Assembly: GCA_965230345.1 (NCBI GenBank)
Contig: CBDDKR010000001.1
Coordinates: 1,054,001-1,118,000 of the forward strand
Source: JADKBO01 sp965230345
GTDB lineage: Bacteria; Bacteroidota; Bacteroidia; Chitinophagales; Saprospiraceae
Direction: 5' to 3'
DNA length: 64,000 nt
Shown here: positions 44,502 through 52,378 of the stretch, piece after piece
Numbering within the stretch: the first letter of the stretch is position 1
How the letters are laid out: each line of letters begins with the position of its first letter
Translations under genes and position numbers: made by a program
The notes under the pieces: model-generated
The model's input: only the letters and a program-made list of their open reading frames with translations
Told to the model about the DNA's origin: nothing
The model's database searches: none

Positions 44502-45803
44502 ATGATAACTAGAACAAAATCAAACGAGCTATTTGAAGAGGCTAAAAAGTTATTTCCAGGAGGAGTGAATTCACCGGTTAGAGCCTTTAAGTCAGTTGAA
44601 GGATCACCATTGTTTATAAAACGCGGTGAAGGTTGTAGAATATATGATGAAGATGGCAATGAATTTATAGATTTTTGTGGATCATGGGGGCCGCTTATCT
44701 TGGGTCATAATGATGAAGATGTTAGAAATGCCATTTTTGAAGCTGCTGGAAATGGGTGTTCATTTGGAACTCCTACAAAATACGGAAATTTAATAGGAGA
44801 TCTTATTTTATCCAATAATCGATTCATTGATAAATTGAGGTTTGTTTCTTCGGGAACTGAGGCTGTTATGTCAGCAATTCGATTGGCTAGAGGTTATACA
44901 GGAAAGTCTAAAATCGTGAAATTTGAAGGGTGTTATCATGGGCATGTGGACTCCTTAATGGTGAAAGCTGGAAGCGGATTAGCAACCTTTGGTGTAAGTA
45001 CTTCTGCAGGAATTCCGACTTCATTTATAGAAGAAACATTGGTATTGTCTTTAAATGATTTGAAAGGATTTGAAGAAACATTAAAGGCACAAAGTGGAGA
45101 AATTGCTGCCGTGATCATAGAACCAATTCCCGCCAATAATGGATTGTTAATTCAGGACGTAAACTATCTTACTTGGTTGAGAAAACTATGTGATGATTAT
45201 GGCGTTCTATTGATTTTTGATGAAGTAATATCTGGGTTTAGAGTTGGATTTGAAGGGGCTGCAGGCTTGTATAGTATCAAGCCAGATATCATTACCTATG
45301 GGAAAATAATTGGTGGAGGAATGCCTGTAGGGGCCTATGGTGGTAGATTGGAAATAATGAATATGATTGCTCCTGACGGACCAGTATATCAAGCAGGAAC
45401 ATTAAGTGCTAACCCTGTTACATTGGCAGCAGGATATGCTACTTTACAGAAACTATTGAGTCCAGATTTTTATACTAAAATTGATGACTTAACGCAGTAT
45501 ATGGTAGAGACATTGAATCAATATTTTATTGAAAAAGATTACAATCTTCGAATGATTCATGTAGGTGGAATTTTTTGGTTGAGATTTAGTAAAGAAAGAA
45601 TTTTTACTTCTGATCAAATAGATGAGAAAGGCATCTCCTATTTTTCTGCGCTGCATAGTTATTTACTCAATAGGGGAATTTATTTAGGACCTTCTGGTTA
45701 TGAAGTGGGGTTTGTCTCTGCAGCACATACGAAACCTGATATTGATGCATTTATTGATTTAGTGAAAAAAGGAACCGATACAATTTTTAATGCAGAAGGA
45801 TAA
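44502..45803 (+). CDS. hemL: Glutamate-1-semialdehyde 2,1-aminomutase
   Basis: Pyridoxal-phosphate enzyme converting glutamate-1-semialdehyde (product of HemA) to 5-aminolevulinate. The 433-residue class III aminotransferase-fold protein has FPGGVNSPVRAF, SSGTEAVMSAIRLARG, YHGHVDSLMVKAGSG, the DEVISGFR Asp and the PLP Lys268 in TYGKIIGGG. Its last 14 bp overlap the start of a histidine kinase gene in another frame, which would couple their translation. Together with hemA at 12.9 kb it completes the C5 pathway to ALA. Confidence 0.96.
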   Translation: MITRTKSNELFEEAKKLFPGGVNSPVRAFKSVEGSPLFIKRGEGCRIYDEDGNEFIDFCGSWGPLILGHNDEDVRNAIFEAAGNGCSFGTPTKYGNLIGDLILSNNRFIDKLRFVSSGTEAVMSAIRLARGYTGKSKIVKFEGCYHGHVDSLMVKAGSGLATFGVSTSAGIPTSFIEETLVLSLNDLKGFEETLKAQSGEIAAVIIEPIPANNGLLIQDVNYLTWLRKLCDDYGVLLIFDEVISGFRVGFEGAAGLYSIKPDIITYGKIIGGGMPVGAYGGRLEIMNMIAPDGPVYQAGTLSANPVTLAAGYATLQKLLSPDFYTKIDDLTQYMVETLNQYFIEKDYNLRMIHVGGIFWLRFSKERIFTSDQIDEKGISYFSALHSYLLNRGIYLGPSGYEVGFVSAAHTKPDIDAFIDLVKKGTDTIFNAEG

Positions 45804-46737
45804 ATACAAATATCTACCTCTATTTGTCACCGTTTATATGCTTTTTGCGCTTTCATGGTGGACTGTGTTGTTGTTACGTGATAATACTGCTATTTATGAA
45901 TTGAAAGTAGAAATGCTTAGGCAAGAGTCAGTCAGAATAAGTGCAGATTCATGTACAAAATTGGAAGCTAGCAAGAATCGAAAATCGTATATGATTATAG
46001 GTGAAGGATTGGTATTTGGTATTTCACTTATTATTGGTTTGTTTTTTGTTCAGCGAGCTCATCGAAGAGCACTAAAGGCATCAGAACAGCAGAATAATTT
46101 TCATTTGGCGATTACACATGAATTAAAATCTCCTTTGACTTCTATAATGATGGGACAAGAGACATTATTGCAACGAGAGTTAAATGCTGATATCAGAAAG
46201 GAAATCATCTCTGATTCGCACAAAGAAGCTAAAAGGCTAGAAGGATTAATCAATAATTTGTTGCTAGTTAATAAGATTCATGATCACTATGAATTTACAT
46301 ACAGGACTACAGATATTGACGACTATGTCAAGGATTTTATAAGTAAATTCCATGAAAATGATCAAATTGAACTTAATTTAAATGCCAAGCAATCGTATCA
46401 ATTAGACCGAGTAGCATTTGATATTGTACTTTCAAATCTTATTCAAAATGCTATTAAGTATGGAAATAATAATTACATTACCATAGAAACTGAAAGTACC
46501 AATAAGAAATTGATATTAAGAGTAAAGGACTTAGGAAATGGAATTCCTAATCAATATAAAAAAGAAGTATTTAAAAAGTTTTACCGTGTTGGAAATGAAA
46601 ATACACGTAAATCTAAGGGGACTGGTCTGGGCCTATACATTGTTAAATCAATCATTCAAGGGCATGGTGGCGAAATATTAGTAAAAGATAATACTCCAAG
46701 TGGATGCATATTCGAAATGACGATACCAGAAAAATAA
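45790..46737 (+). CDS. Two-component sensor histidine kinase
   Basis: The 315-residue protein has two TM helices (about 9-29 and 68-88) enclosing a short periplasmic loop of about 40 residues, then HisKA with phospho-acceptor His110 in AITHELKSPLTSIM, and HATPase_c with NLIQNAIKYG, GNGIP and KGTGLGLYIVK. The small sensor region suggests sensing within or close to the membrane. The gene starts inside the hemL 3' end and overlaps the response regulator gene by 34 bp. Confidence 0.94.
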   Translation: MQKDKYKYLPLFVTVYMLFALSWWTVLLLRDNTAIYELKVEMLRQESVRISADSCTKLEASKNRKSYMIIGEGLVFGISLIIGLFFVQRAHRRALKASEQQNNFHLAITHELKSPLTSIMMGQETLLQRELNADIRKEIISDSHKEAKRLEGLINNLLLVNKIHDHYEFTYRTTDIDDYVKDFISKFHENDQIELNLNAKQSYQLDRVAFDIVLSNLIQNAIKYGNNNYITIETESTNKKLILRVKDLGNGIPNQYKKEVFKKFYRVGNENTRKSKGTGLGLYIVKSIIQGHGGEILVKDNTPSGCIFEMTIPEK

Positions 46738-47420
46738 GAGTACTCCTTGTTGAAGATGAAGAGAACATCATGAAAATGATGAAACTTAATCTTGAAATTG
46801 AAGGATATGAAGTGGTTACCTGCCTCAATGGCAAGGATGCACTTAATGTTGCTGGTGATCAAAACTTTGATATCATGATTCTTGATATCATGTTGCCATT
46901 TATCAATGGATTTCAGATTTGCGAAAGGGTTCGAATGACGGATAAAGACGTTCGAATCATATTTGTTTCTGCCAAGGATACACCAGAAGATAGAGTTAGA
47001 GGCTTGAAACTTGGTGCAGACGATTATTTAACTAAACCGTTTAATTTAGAGGAGTTTTTGTTAAGAGTAAAAAACCTTGCAAGAAGAACGCCAGTTGAGA
47101 AATTAATAGAACTTGAAGTATTTGAATTCGGAAACAATTCGATCAATTTTAAAACTTATGAAGCCATAGGTATTCATGGTGCATTTTCTTTAACCAATAA
47201 AGAGGCTCTTCTACTGAAGATGCTTATAGAGAGAAAAAATGAAGTAGTTAGTAGACAACACATTTTGCAAAACGTTTGGGGGTATGATGTCTACCCTTCT
47301 ACTCGTACCATCGATAATTTTATTTTAGCATTTAGAAAATATTTTGAGCAAGATCCTAAAAAACCTAAATACTTCCAATCAATTCGAGGAGTTGGTTATA
47401 GATTTCACTACGAATCTTGA
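46704..47420 (+). CDS. OmpR/PhoB-family response regulator
   Basis: The 238-residue protein has a receiver domain (acidic pair in VEDEEN, phospho-acceptor Asp61 in ILDIMLP, Ser/Thr in FVSAKD, Lys in DDYLTKPF) and a C-terminal winged-helix DNA-binding domain (LTNKEALLLKMLIERKNEVVSRQHI, STRTIDNFI, IRGVGYRF). It is the cognate partner of the overlapping kinase. The ATG at 46704 is the only start that keeps the receiver intact. Co-expression with hemL hints at control linked to heme or redox, which is inference. Confidence 0.95.
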   Translation: MHIRNDDTRKIRVLLVEDEENIMKMMKLNLEIEGYEVVTCLNGKDALNVAGDQNFDIMILDIMLPFINGFQICERVRMTDKDVRIIFVSAKDTPEDRVRGLKLGADDYLTKPFNLEEFLLRVKNLARRTPVEKLIELEVFEFGNNSINFKTYEAIGIHGAFSLTNKEALLLKMLIERKNEVVSRQHILQNVWGYDVYPSTRTIDNFILAFRKYFEQDPKKPKYFQSIRGVGYRFHYES

Positions 47421-47550
47421 AATTGATTTGTTAAACAACACCAAATTGTAATAAATATCCGTTAAATTGATGGAGTTTTGGGTAAAATTCTATTTGTACC
47501 CTATATTTGAACGTTCAAGGATTTTTTTGTTTTAGAAAACATATGTTATT

Positions 47551-49299
47551 TTGAGATATATATTATTTATTGGGTTGATACTGAGTAGTATCACAACGAT
47601 AAATGCACAGTTAGTCATTGATCAATATACCAATATTAGTACTAATGCTTATATCAATAATATTAGTATAGATAGCGATAATTATATTTGGATTTGTACA
47701 TCCAATGGGATTTCAAAGATTGGTAATATTGATGCGGAGCCCCAGCATTACCTTAAGGGAGTAAATATTAAGTCAGCATTTCATCATAGAAAGCTAGGAA
47801 CGATTGTTTCTGATGGGACGAAACTTATTAACGTAGAATCTGGTAAGGAGTGGAAAATGCCAGAACAAGATATACAGATAAATGATTTTATTTTATACAA
47901 AGGACGTTTTCATATAGCGACGAATAAAGGGTTGTATTTGGTTCAACCAAAAACAGAAAAATATGAAGTGCTTAATTCAAGTAATACAAAATTGAAAACA
48001 GATCATATCAATTTCATCCACTTGGACAAAAAGGAAGTTTTATGGTTAGGTACACAAAAGGGAGAGGTCCGCATCGAAGGAAAGAAATGGAAGGTTTATC
48101 ATAGTAAGATCAATGTGACAGATCATTTCGAGAACAAAGAAGGATTGTGGTTTATTGGAAATGGTGAAATGTGGTTGGTTGATTATTATAATAGAGAATA
48201 TAATGCAGGATTAAATGCGGATTTATATACAGGGACATTAAACGATTTCGCTATTGATTCTAAAGGAAGGTTATACGTGGCTTCAGAAAAACTGGTAAGA
48301 TACGACCCTTATGAAGAACAGATTATTGAGTATAATGAAGATGCAGGCCTATTAAGTAAAAAGTGTACTACTATTGCTTGTGATAAGAATGATAATATTT
48401 GGATAGGAACAGGTGGGACTGGTCTCTATAGATTGGTGTTTGATGATGCCGCCATTGCTACATTTAATGTAATATGTTTACTGGATAAGCCTATTAGTTG
48501 TACTGGAAAGAATAATGCTAGCATTAAAGTATCTGTTACAGGAGGTCAAGGACCATATTCCTATGAATGGACAGACCCTGAAATGAAGGGAAAAAATCCA
48601 AAGAATCTTGCCGCTGGTGAATATACTGTCAAAGTCAAGGATCAAATATTAAATGAGATGTCGGCTTCTATCACAATTGTGGATCCAGATCCTATTACTA
48701 TTGATTTAGTTGATTCAAAACGAATATCTGGGCCTAATAGACGTGATGGAATGATCGAAATAATGGGATCTGGAGGAACGGGTGGATTAAACTATAAATG
48801 GTCTAATGGTACAAGATCTAATGTGCTTAATCGAGTGAAGCACGGTATGTATACAGTTACCGTAACTGATGAGAATAAATGTTCTAAGGAAACGGCTTTT
48901 GAAATACAGAAAGAGAAGTTTATTCCAGAATTAGATATTTCCAAAATTGAAGTAGGTAAGACACTTAGGATTAATGAGCTCTATTTTACTGCGGATAGTT
49001 CTGATATTACTGAAGAAAGTTATGAAGTTTTGGAGGAGATTTATCAATTTTTAGTTCAAAATCCAACTGTTGTAATTGAGATAGGTGGACATACTAATAC
49101 CATTCCATCGCACGATTATTGTGACAAACTATCGAGTGCAAGAGCTAAAACCATTGCACAATTTTTCTACGGTCAAGGTATTCCCAATAATAGACTTTCA
49201 TATAAAGGATATGGAAAACGTCAACCAATTACCACCGATCAAAGTTTGGCTGGACGAAAGAGGAATCAACGGGTTGAGATTAAGATATTGGCTATATAG
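47551..49299 (+). CDS. Envelope protein with beta-propeller, SprB-like repeats and OmpA C-terminal domain
   Basis: The gene starts at a TTG: an upstream ATG (47542) runs into a stop after two codons. The 582-residue protein has a signal peptide (residues 1-19), two-component-regulator-propeller-type repeats (about 25-310; SIDSDNYIWICTSNGISKIG and later DNIWIGTGGTGLYRL), two SprB/PKD-like repeats (about 315-375 and 390-455; SVTGGQGPYSYEWTDP and GTGGLNYKWSNGT), and an OmpA domain (about 475-580; GGHTNT, LSSARAKTIAQFFYGQGI, NQRVEI) that should bind peptidoglycan. Probably an outer-membrane or periplasmic anchor in a T9SS- or gliding-related setting (inference). Confidence 0.85.
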   Translation: MRYILFIGLILSSITTINAQLVIDQYTNISTNAYINNISIDSDNYIWICTSNGISKIGNIDAEPQHYLKGVNIKSAFHHRKLGTIVSDGTKLINVESGKEWKMPEQDIQINDFILYKGRFHIATNKGLYLVQPKTEKYEVLNSSNTKLKTDHINFIHLDKKEVLWLGTQKGEVRIEGKKWKVYHSKINVTDHFENKEGLWFIGNGEMWLVDYYNREYNAGLNADLYTGTLNDFAIDSKGRLYVASEKLVRYDPYEEQIIEYNEDAGLLSKKCTTIACDKNDNIWIGTGGTGLYRLVFDDAAIATFNVICLLDKPISCTGKNNASIKVSVTGGQGPYSYEWTDPEMKGKNPKNLAAGEYTVKVKDQILNEMSASITIVDPDPITIDLVDSKRISGPNRRDGMIEIMGSGGTGGLNYKWSNGTRSNVLNRVKHGMYTVTVTDENKCSKETAFEIQKEKFIPELDISKIEVGKTLRINELYFTADSSDITEESYEVLEEIYQFLVQNPTVVIEIGGHTNTIPSHDYCDKLSSARAKTIAQFFYGQGIPNNRLSYKGYGKRQPITTDQSLAGRKRNQRVEIKILAI

Positions 49300-49327
49300 G
49301 TCAGTATAATCATATAATATATATGTG

Positions 49328-50068
49328 ATGAAAAAACTTGTAAAGTGGGCGATTTGGGCCTTAGGAATTATGGTTTCAATTGGCTTTATTACTGTATTAG
49401 TTTTGAGTTCCGAAAAGCCTGATTCAACAAATACCACGGATGAAGCATTGAGAGTGGCCACCAACATTGAACATGCTTTGAATAAATCAGCATGGGATAG
49501 CCTTAATGTGCTTGGATGGACATTTGCGGAGCGACACGACTACATTTATTTCAAAAATGAGAACAAAGCCATCATCTCATGGGAGAATATTGAAGTACGA
49601 ATGAACCTTGATCAAAAGAATGGGAAGGTGTTTGTTGATGGATTAGAATTAACTGACGACGAAAAAGACTCAATCATTGAAGATGCTTGGTCAAAGTGGT
49701 GTAACGACTCATTTTGGATGTTTGCTCCATTCAAGCTAAAAGATCATGGAACGAAACTATCCTTGGTTACTGATGAGGATAGCGGGCAAAATGGTTTGTT
49801 GGTCGAATACAATTCTGGTGGTGTTACACCTGGAGATAGTTATTTATGGTTTTACGATGAAAACTTTAGACCTACAGGATATAAGATGTGGGTTAGCATA
49901 ATTCCTATTGGAGGTACATATGCCTCTTGGGATAAATGGGTAACATTGCCAAGTGGAGTACAATTGTCTACCTCGCATGAAATGAAAGTATTTACATTGA
50001 ATCTAACGAATGTAAAGGAAGGAAGAAATTATAGTGATTTTGGATTTGATTCGAATCCATTCGAATAA
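49328..50068 (+). CDS. Membrane-anchored conserved hypothetical protein
   Basis: Start chosen at the ATG (49328) rather than the GTG just before it. The roughly 246-residue protein has one N-terminal TM helix or uncleaved signal (residues 6-28), then a beta-rich domain with WENIEVRMNLD, YLWFYDENFRPTGYKMW and a C-terminal GFDSNPFE. The strand pattern recalls LolA/LolB-like lipid-carrier folds, but I cannot identify the family. It lies 28 bp after the OmpA-domain gene. Confidence 0.75.
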   Translation: MKKLVKWAIWALGIMVSIGFITVLVLSSEKPDSTNTTDEALRVATNIEHALNKSAWDSLNVLGWTFAERHDYIYFKNENKAIISWENIEVRMNLDQKNGKVFVDGLELTDDEKDSIIEDAWSKWCNDSFWMFAPFKLKDHGTKLSLVTDEDSGQNGLLVEYNSGGVTPGDSYLWFYDENFRPTGYKMWVSIIPIGGTYASWDKWVTLPSGVQLSTSHEMKVFTLNLTNVKEGRNYSDFGFDSNPFE

Positions 50069-50143
50069 GTAGAGTTAAACAGGTACTCTTTCTAAGTGAA
50101 AATTAATTTGCAATAAATCAATACTTGAATTAGTTTATATTTT

Positions 50144-50151
50144 TATATTTG
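50144..50151 (+). promoter_or_regulatory. -7 element (TATATTTG) of rpmI-rplT
   Basis: Exact TAnnTTTG 27 bp before the rpmI start. A TTG at 50125-50127 could be the -33 element (16-bp spacing). Its presence shows the two ribosomal genes are expressed without an upstream infC. Confidence 0.65.
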
Positions 50152-50178
50152 CACCCTTAAAGTAAAAACATTAGCAAT

Positions 50179-50376
50179 ATGCCTAAGATGAAAACGCACT
50201 CAAGTGCGAAAAAGAGATTTAAATTAACCGGTTCAGGTAAAGTTAAAAGATTTCAGGCTTATACTTCTCACATGATGAGAAATAAATCTGCTAAAGCTAA
50301 AGGAAGACTAGTTGGGTCTGCTTTAGTAAGCAATGCAGATGAGAAAAGAATCAAAAAACTTTTAGCTAAAGGTTAA
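50179..50376 (+). CDS. rpmI: 50S ribosomal protein L35
   Basis: A 65-residue basic protein with the L35 hallmark MPKMKTHSSAKKRFKLTGSG, AYTSHMMRNKSAKAKG and the C-terminal RIKKLLAKG. It binds 23S rRNA. It is followed by rplT after 74 bp. infC, its usual upstream neighbour, is absent here. Confidence 0.97.
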   Translation: MPKMKTHSSAKKRFKLTGSGKVKRFQAYTSHMMRNKSAKAKGRLVGSALVSNADEKRIKKLLAKG

Positions 50377-50450
50377 TCTAAATTTATTATTTAACGAGAA
50401 TACAGGTCAAGAATCTTAAAGGTCCCTGTGTTGAACTAAAAAATTAAAAT

Positions 50451-50795
50451 ATGCCACGGTCAGTAAATCACGTAGCCTCCAGAAGAAGGAGAAAAAAAAT
50501 TATGAAACTTGCCAGAGGTTACTTTGGTGCAAGAAAAAATGTTTGGACAGTTGCAAAAAATGCGGTTGAAAAAGGATTAAGTTATGCTTATATTCACCGT
50601 AGAGAAAAGAAAAGAGCGTTCAGAAGACTCTGGATTACCAGAATTAATGCTGCTACTAGAATGCACGGATTATCTTACTCAAAATTCATGCACGGTCTTA
50701 AAACCAACGAAATAGATTTGAATAGAAAAGTGCTTGCTGATTTAGCAATGAATCATCCAGCAGCCTTCGAAGCTTTGGTTAACAAAGTAAAATAA
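50451..50795 (+). CDS. rplT: 50S ribosomal protein L20
   Basis: A 114-residue protein with the L20 start MPRSVNHVASRRRRKKIMKLARGYFGARKN and the globular C-terminal domain (LRRLWITRINAATR in the form AFRRLWITRINAATRMHGLSY). L20 is an early 50S assembly protein and, in other bacteria, represses its own operon through RNA mimics. The spacer before it has a short ACAGG/CCTGT stem (50402-50406 with 50425-50429). A strong terminator follows. Confidence 0.98.
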   Translation: MPRSVNHVASRRRRKKIMKLARGYFGARKNVWTVAKNAVEKGLSYAYIHRREKKRAFRRLWITRINAATRMHGLSYSKFMHGLKTNEIDLNRKVLADLAMNHPAAFEALVNKVK

Positions 50796-50798
50796 AAC

Positions 50799-50831
50799 AA
50801 AAAAAGGAAGTCCATCGGACTTCCTTTTTTT
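50799..50831 (+). terminator. rpmI-rplT terminator
   Basis: Perfect stem GGAAGTCC/GGACTTCC extended by A-T pairs (50799-50813 with 50817-50831), loop ATC, T-run. The A-run on the left lets it serve the convergent lipoprotein gene too. Confidence 0.9.
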
Positions 50832-50850
50832 ATGCCTAATAGTTAAATAA

Positions 50851-51360
50851 TTACTTCTTCTGATCAACCTCATCCAAGGATTCCTTTAAGTCACTTCCTA
50901 ATTCATTAAGAACATCAAGGATTCCATCTAATCCCTTTTTAAGGTCGTCTTTAAACAATTCTTTCATAAGTTGGAATGCATCTCCACTATTGTTTAATAA
51001 ATCCTCGATATCTTGATTAAACTCATCTGATAGCGTATTTTTTGCCTCAGAATATGCTTTTTCTAAATCACCATCATATCTATTGACATAATATTTAATG
51101 GTGTTGCTCCAGAACTCTTTCTTTTCTTCTTTAGACATCTTTTCTCTGAAATCAGGATAACATCTATTTGCAAAATCCTTAAATCGTTCATCATATGATG
51201 CCCAATTCTTATGCTCAGACTCATTTAATGTTTTGATTTCTTTAACAAAATCATCATAAGACGAAAGAAAAGATTCTTTGGTCGGACAATTCATCACATT
51301 ACAGGAAACCATGCTGAAGATGAGTGCCAATAGTAGTAAAGTATTTTTAGTTTTTAACAT
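50851..51360 (-). CDS. Small lipoprotein of unknown function
   Basis: The frame opens upstream to 51540, but the ATG at 51360 is preferred because it begins a lipoprotein signal peptide (MLKTKNTLLLLALIFSMVSC, lipobox Cys20) and frees the uppS promoter. The mature part (about 150 residues) is acidic and helical, with LNESEHKNWASYDERFKDF and KELFKDDLKKGLDGILD. No family recognised. Divergent from uppS. Confidence 0.75.
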   Translation of the reverse strand: MLKTKNTLLLLALIFSMVSCNVMNCPTKESFLSSYDDFVKEIKTLNESEHKNWASYDERFKDFANRCYPDFREKMSKEEKKEFWSNTIKYYVNRYDGDLEKAYSEAKNTLSDEFNQDIEDLLNNSGDAFQLMKELFKDDLKKGLDGILDVLNELGSDLKESLDEVDQKK

Positions 51361-51431
51361 ACAATTGTAATTTATTTGATTCAATAGATATTCCAAAAAT
51401 GGAAGTCTATCCTTAATAACCAATGATTTTT

Positions 51432-51439
51432 TATTTTTG
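51432..51439 (+). promoter_or_regulatory. -7 element (TATTTTTG) of uppS
   Basis: Exact TAnnTTTG, 30 bp before the uppS start. Confidence 0.5.
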
Positions 51440-51469
51440 TGCCATGACATATAAGAATAGGTAGAATAT

Positions 51470-52219
51470 ATGGACAAAAATACTTCAGAAATCGACAAAA
51501 CAAAAATGCCTAAACACATCGCTGTAATTATGGATGGCAATGGACGTTGGGCAAAATCAAAAGGGAAACCAAGAGTGTTTGGTCATCAGAATGGTGTTAA
51601 AGCTGTTCGAAATATAGCTAAGGCTGCAGCTGAATTGGGTGTTAAACATTTAACTCTATATGCCTTTTCTACTGAAAATTGGAACAGACCAGCATTGGAA
51701 GTGAATGCATTGATGTCATTACTCGTAATGACCCTTCAAAAAGAGGTTAAAACACTCAATGATAACAATATTAAACTCAACGCAATTGGAGACTTGAAAC
51801 ATTTACCTGATAAAAGTTATAAAGCGTTAAGGAAAGCTATTAAAGATACGGAATCAAATACCGCCATGACTTTGCATATTGCACTTAATTATAGTGCAAG
51901 GTGGGAAATTACTAAAGCAGCGAAGAACATAGGGTCAGATATTGCACTAGGTAAAATTTCTCCCGATCAAATTGACTCAAATCTTTTTGAACAATACTTA
52001 GAGACTACAGATATTCCTGACCCCGAATTATTGATTAGAACAAGTGGAGAGTTGAGAATCTCTAATTATCTTTTGTGGCAAATAGCTTATAGTGAATTGT
52101 ATTTCACGGATGTGTTGTGGCCTGATTTCGAAAAGCAACATTTGGAGGAAGCAATACGATCATATCAATCTCGAGAGCGAAGATTTGGTAAAACTAGTGA
52201 ACAAATAAGTGGAAGCTAA
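51470..52219 (+). CDS. uppS: Undecaprenyl diphosphate synthase (cis-prenyltransferase)
   Basis: Adds isopentenyl units to farnesyl diphosphate to make the C55 lipid carrier for peptidoglycan and O-antigen. The 249-residue protein has the MDGNGRWAK motif (residues 21-29, catalytic Asp22), HQNGVKAVR, LTLYAFSTENWNRP, LNYSARWEI and the C-terminal RTSGELRISNYLLWQIAYSEL signature. It is followed by bamA and skp, a conserved envelope-gene order in the phylum. Confidence 0.97.
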   Translation: MDKNTSEIDKTKMPKHIAVIMDGNGRWAKSKGKPRVFGHQNGVKAVRNIAKAAAELGVKHLTLYAFSTENWNRPALEVNALMSLLVMTLQKEVKTLNDNNIKLNAIGDLKHLPDKSYKALRKAIKDTESNTAMTLHIALNYSARWEITKAAKNIGSDIALGKISPDQIDSNLFEQYLETTDIPDPELLIRTSGELRISNYLLWQIAYSELYFTDVLWPDFEKQHLEEAIRSYQSRERRFGKTSEQISGS

Positions 52220-52256
52220 GTTTTAACAAATCGTTAAAAAAGGTTTGTAGACTAAA

Positions 52257-52264
52257 TACATTTG
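52257..52264 (+). promoter_or_regulatory. Possible -7 element (TACATTTG) of bamA
   Basis: Exact TAnnTTTG in the uppS-bamA gap, 114 bp before the preferred bamA ATG at 52379. Confidence 0.45.
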
Positions 52265-52378
52265 TAATCAATCGTTAAGAGATTGTTGTAATAACACACA
52301 AATTATAATAGATAACTTTAAGAATTCATGATATTTAGCTACTATTGCAGCCGCAAAATATCTTTATACACTGACCAT

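Noticed and set aside
51361..51540. N-terminal extension of the small lipoprotein gene up to 51540
   Set aside because: The extension would overlap the start of uppS and its promoter, and the internal ATG at 51360 begins a typical lipoprotein signal peptide.
52328..52378. Upstream ATG for bamA
   Set aside because: The extra 17 residues are polar and place the signal peptide internally; the ATG at 52379 starts directly at a normal signal peptide.
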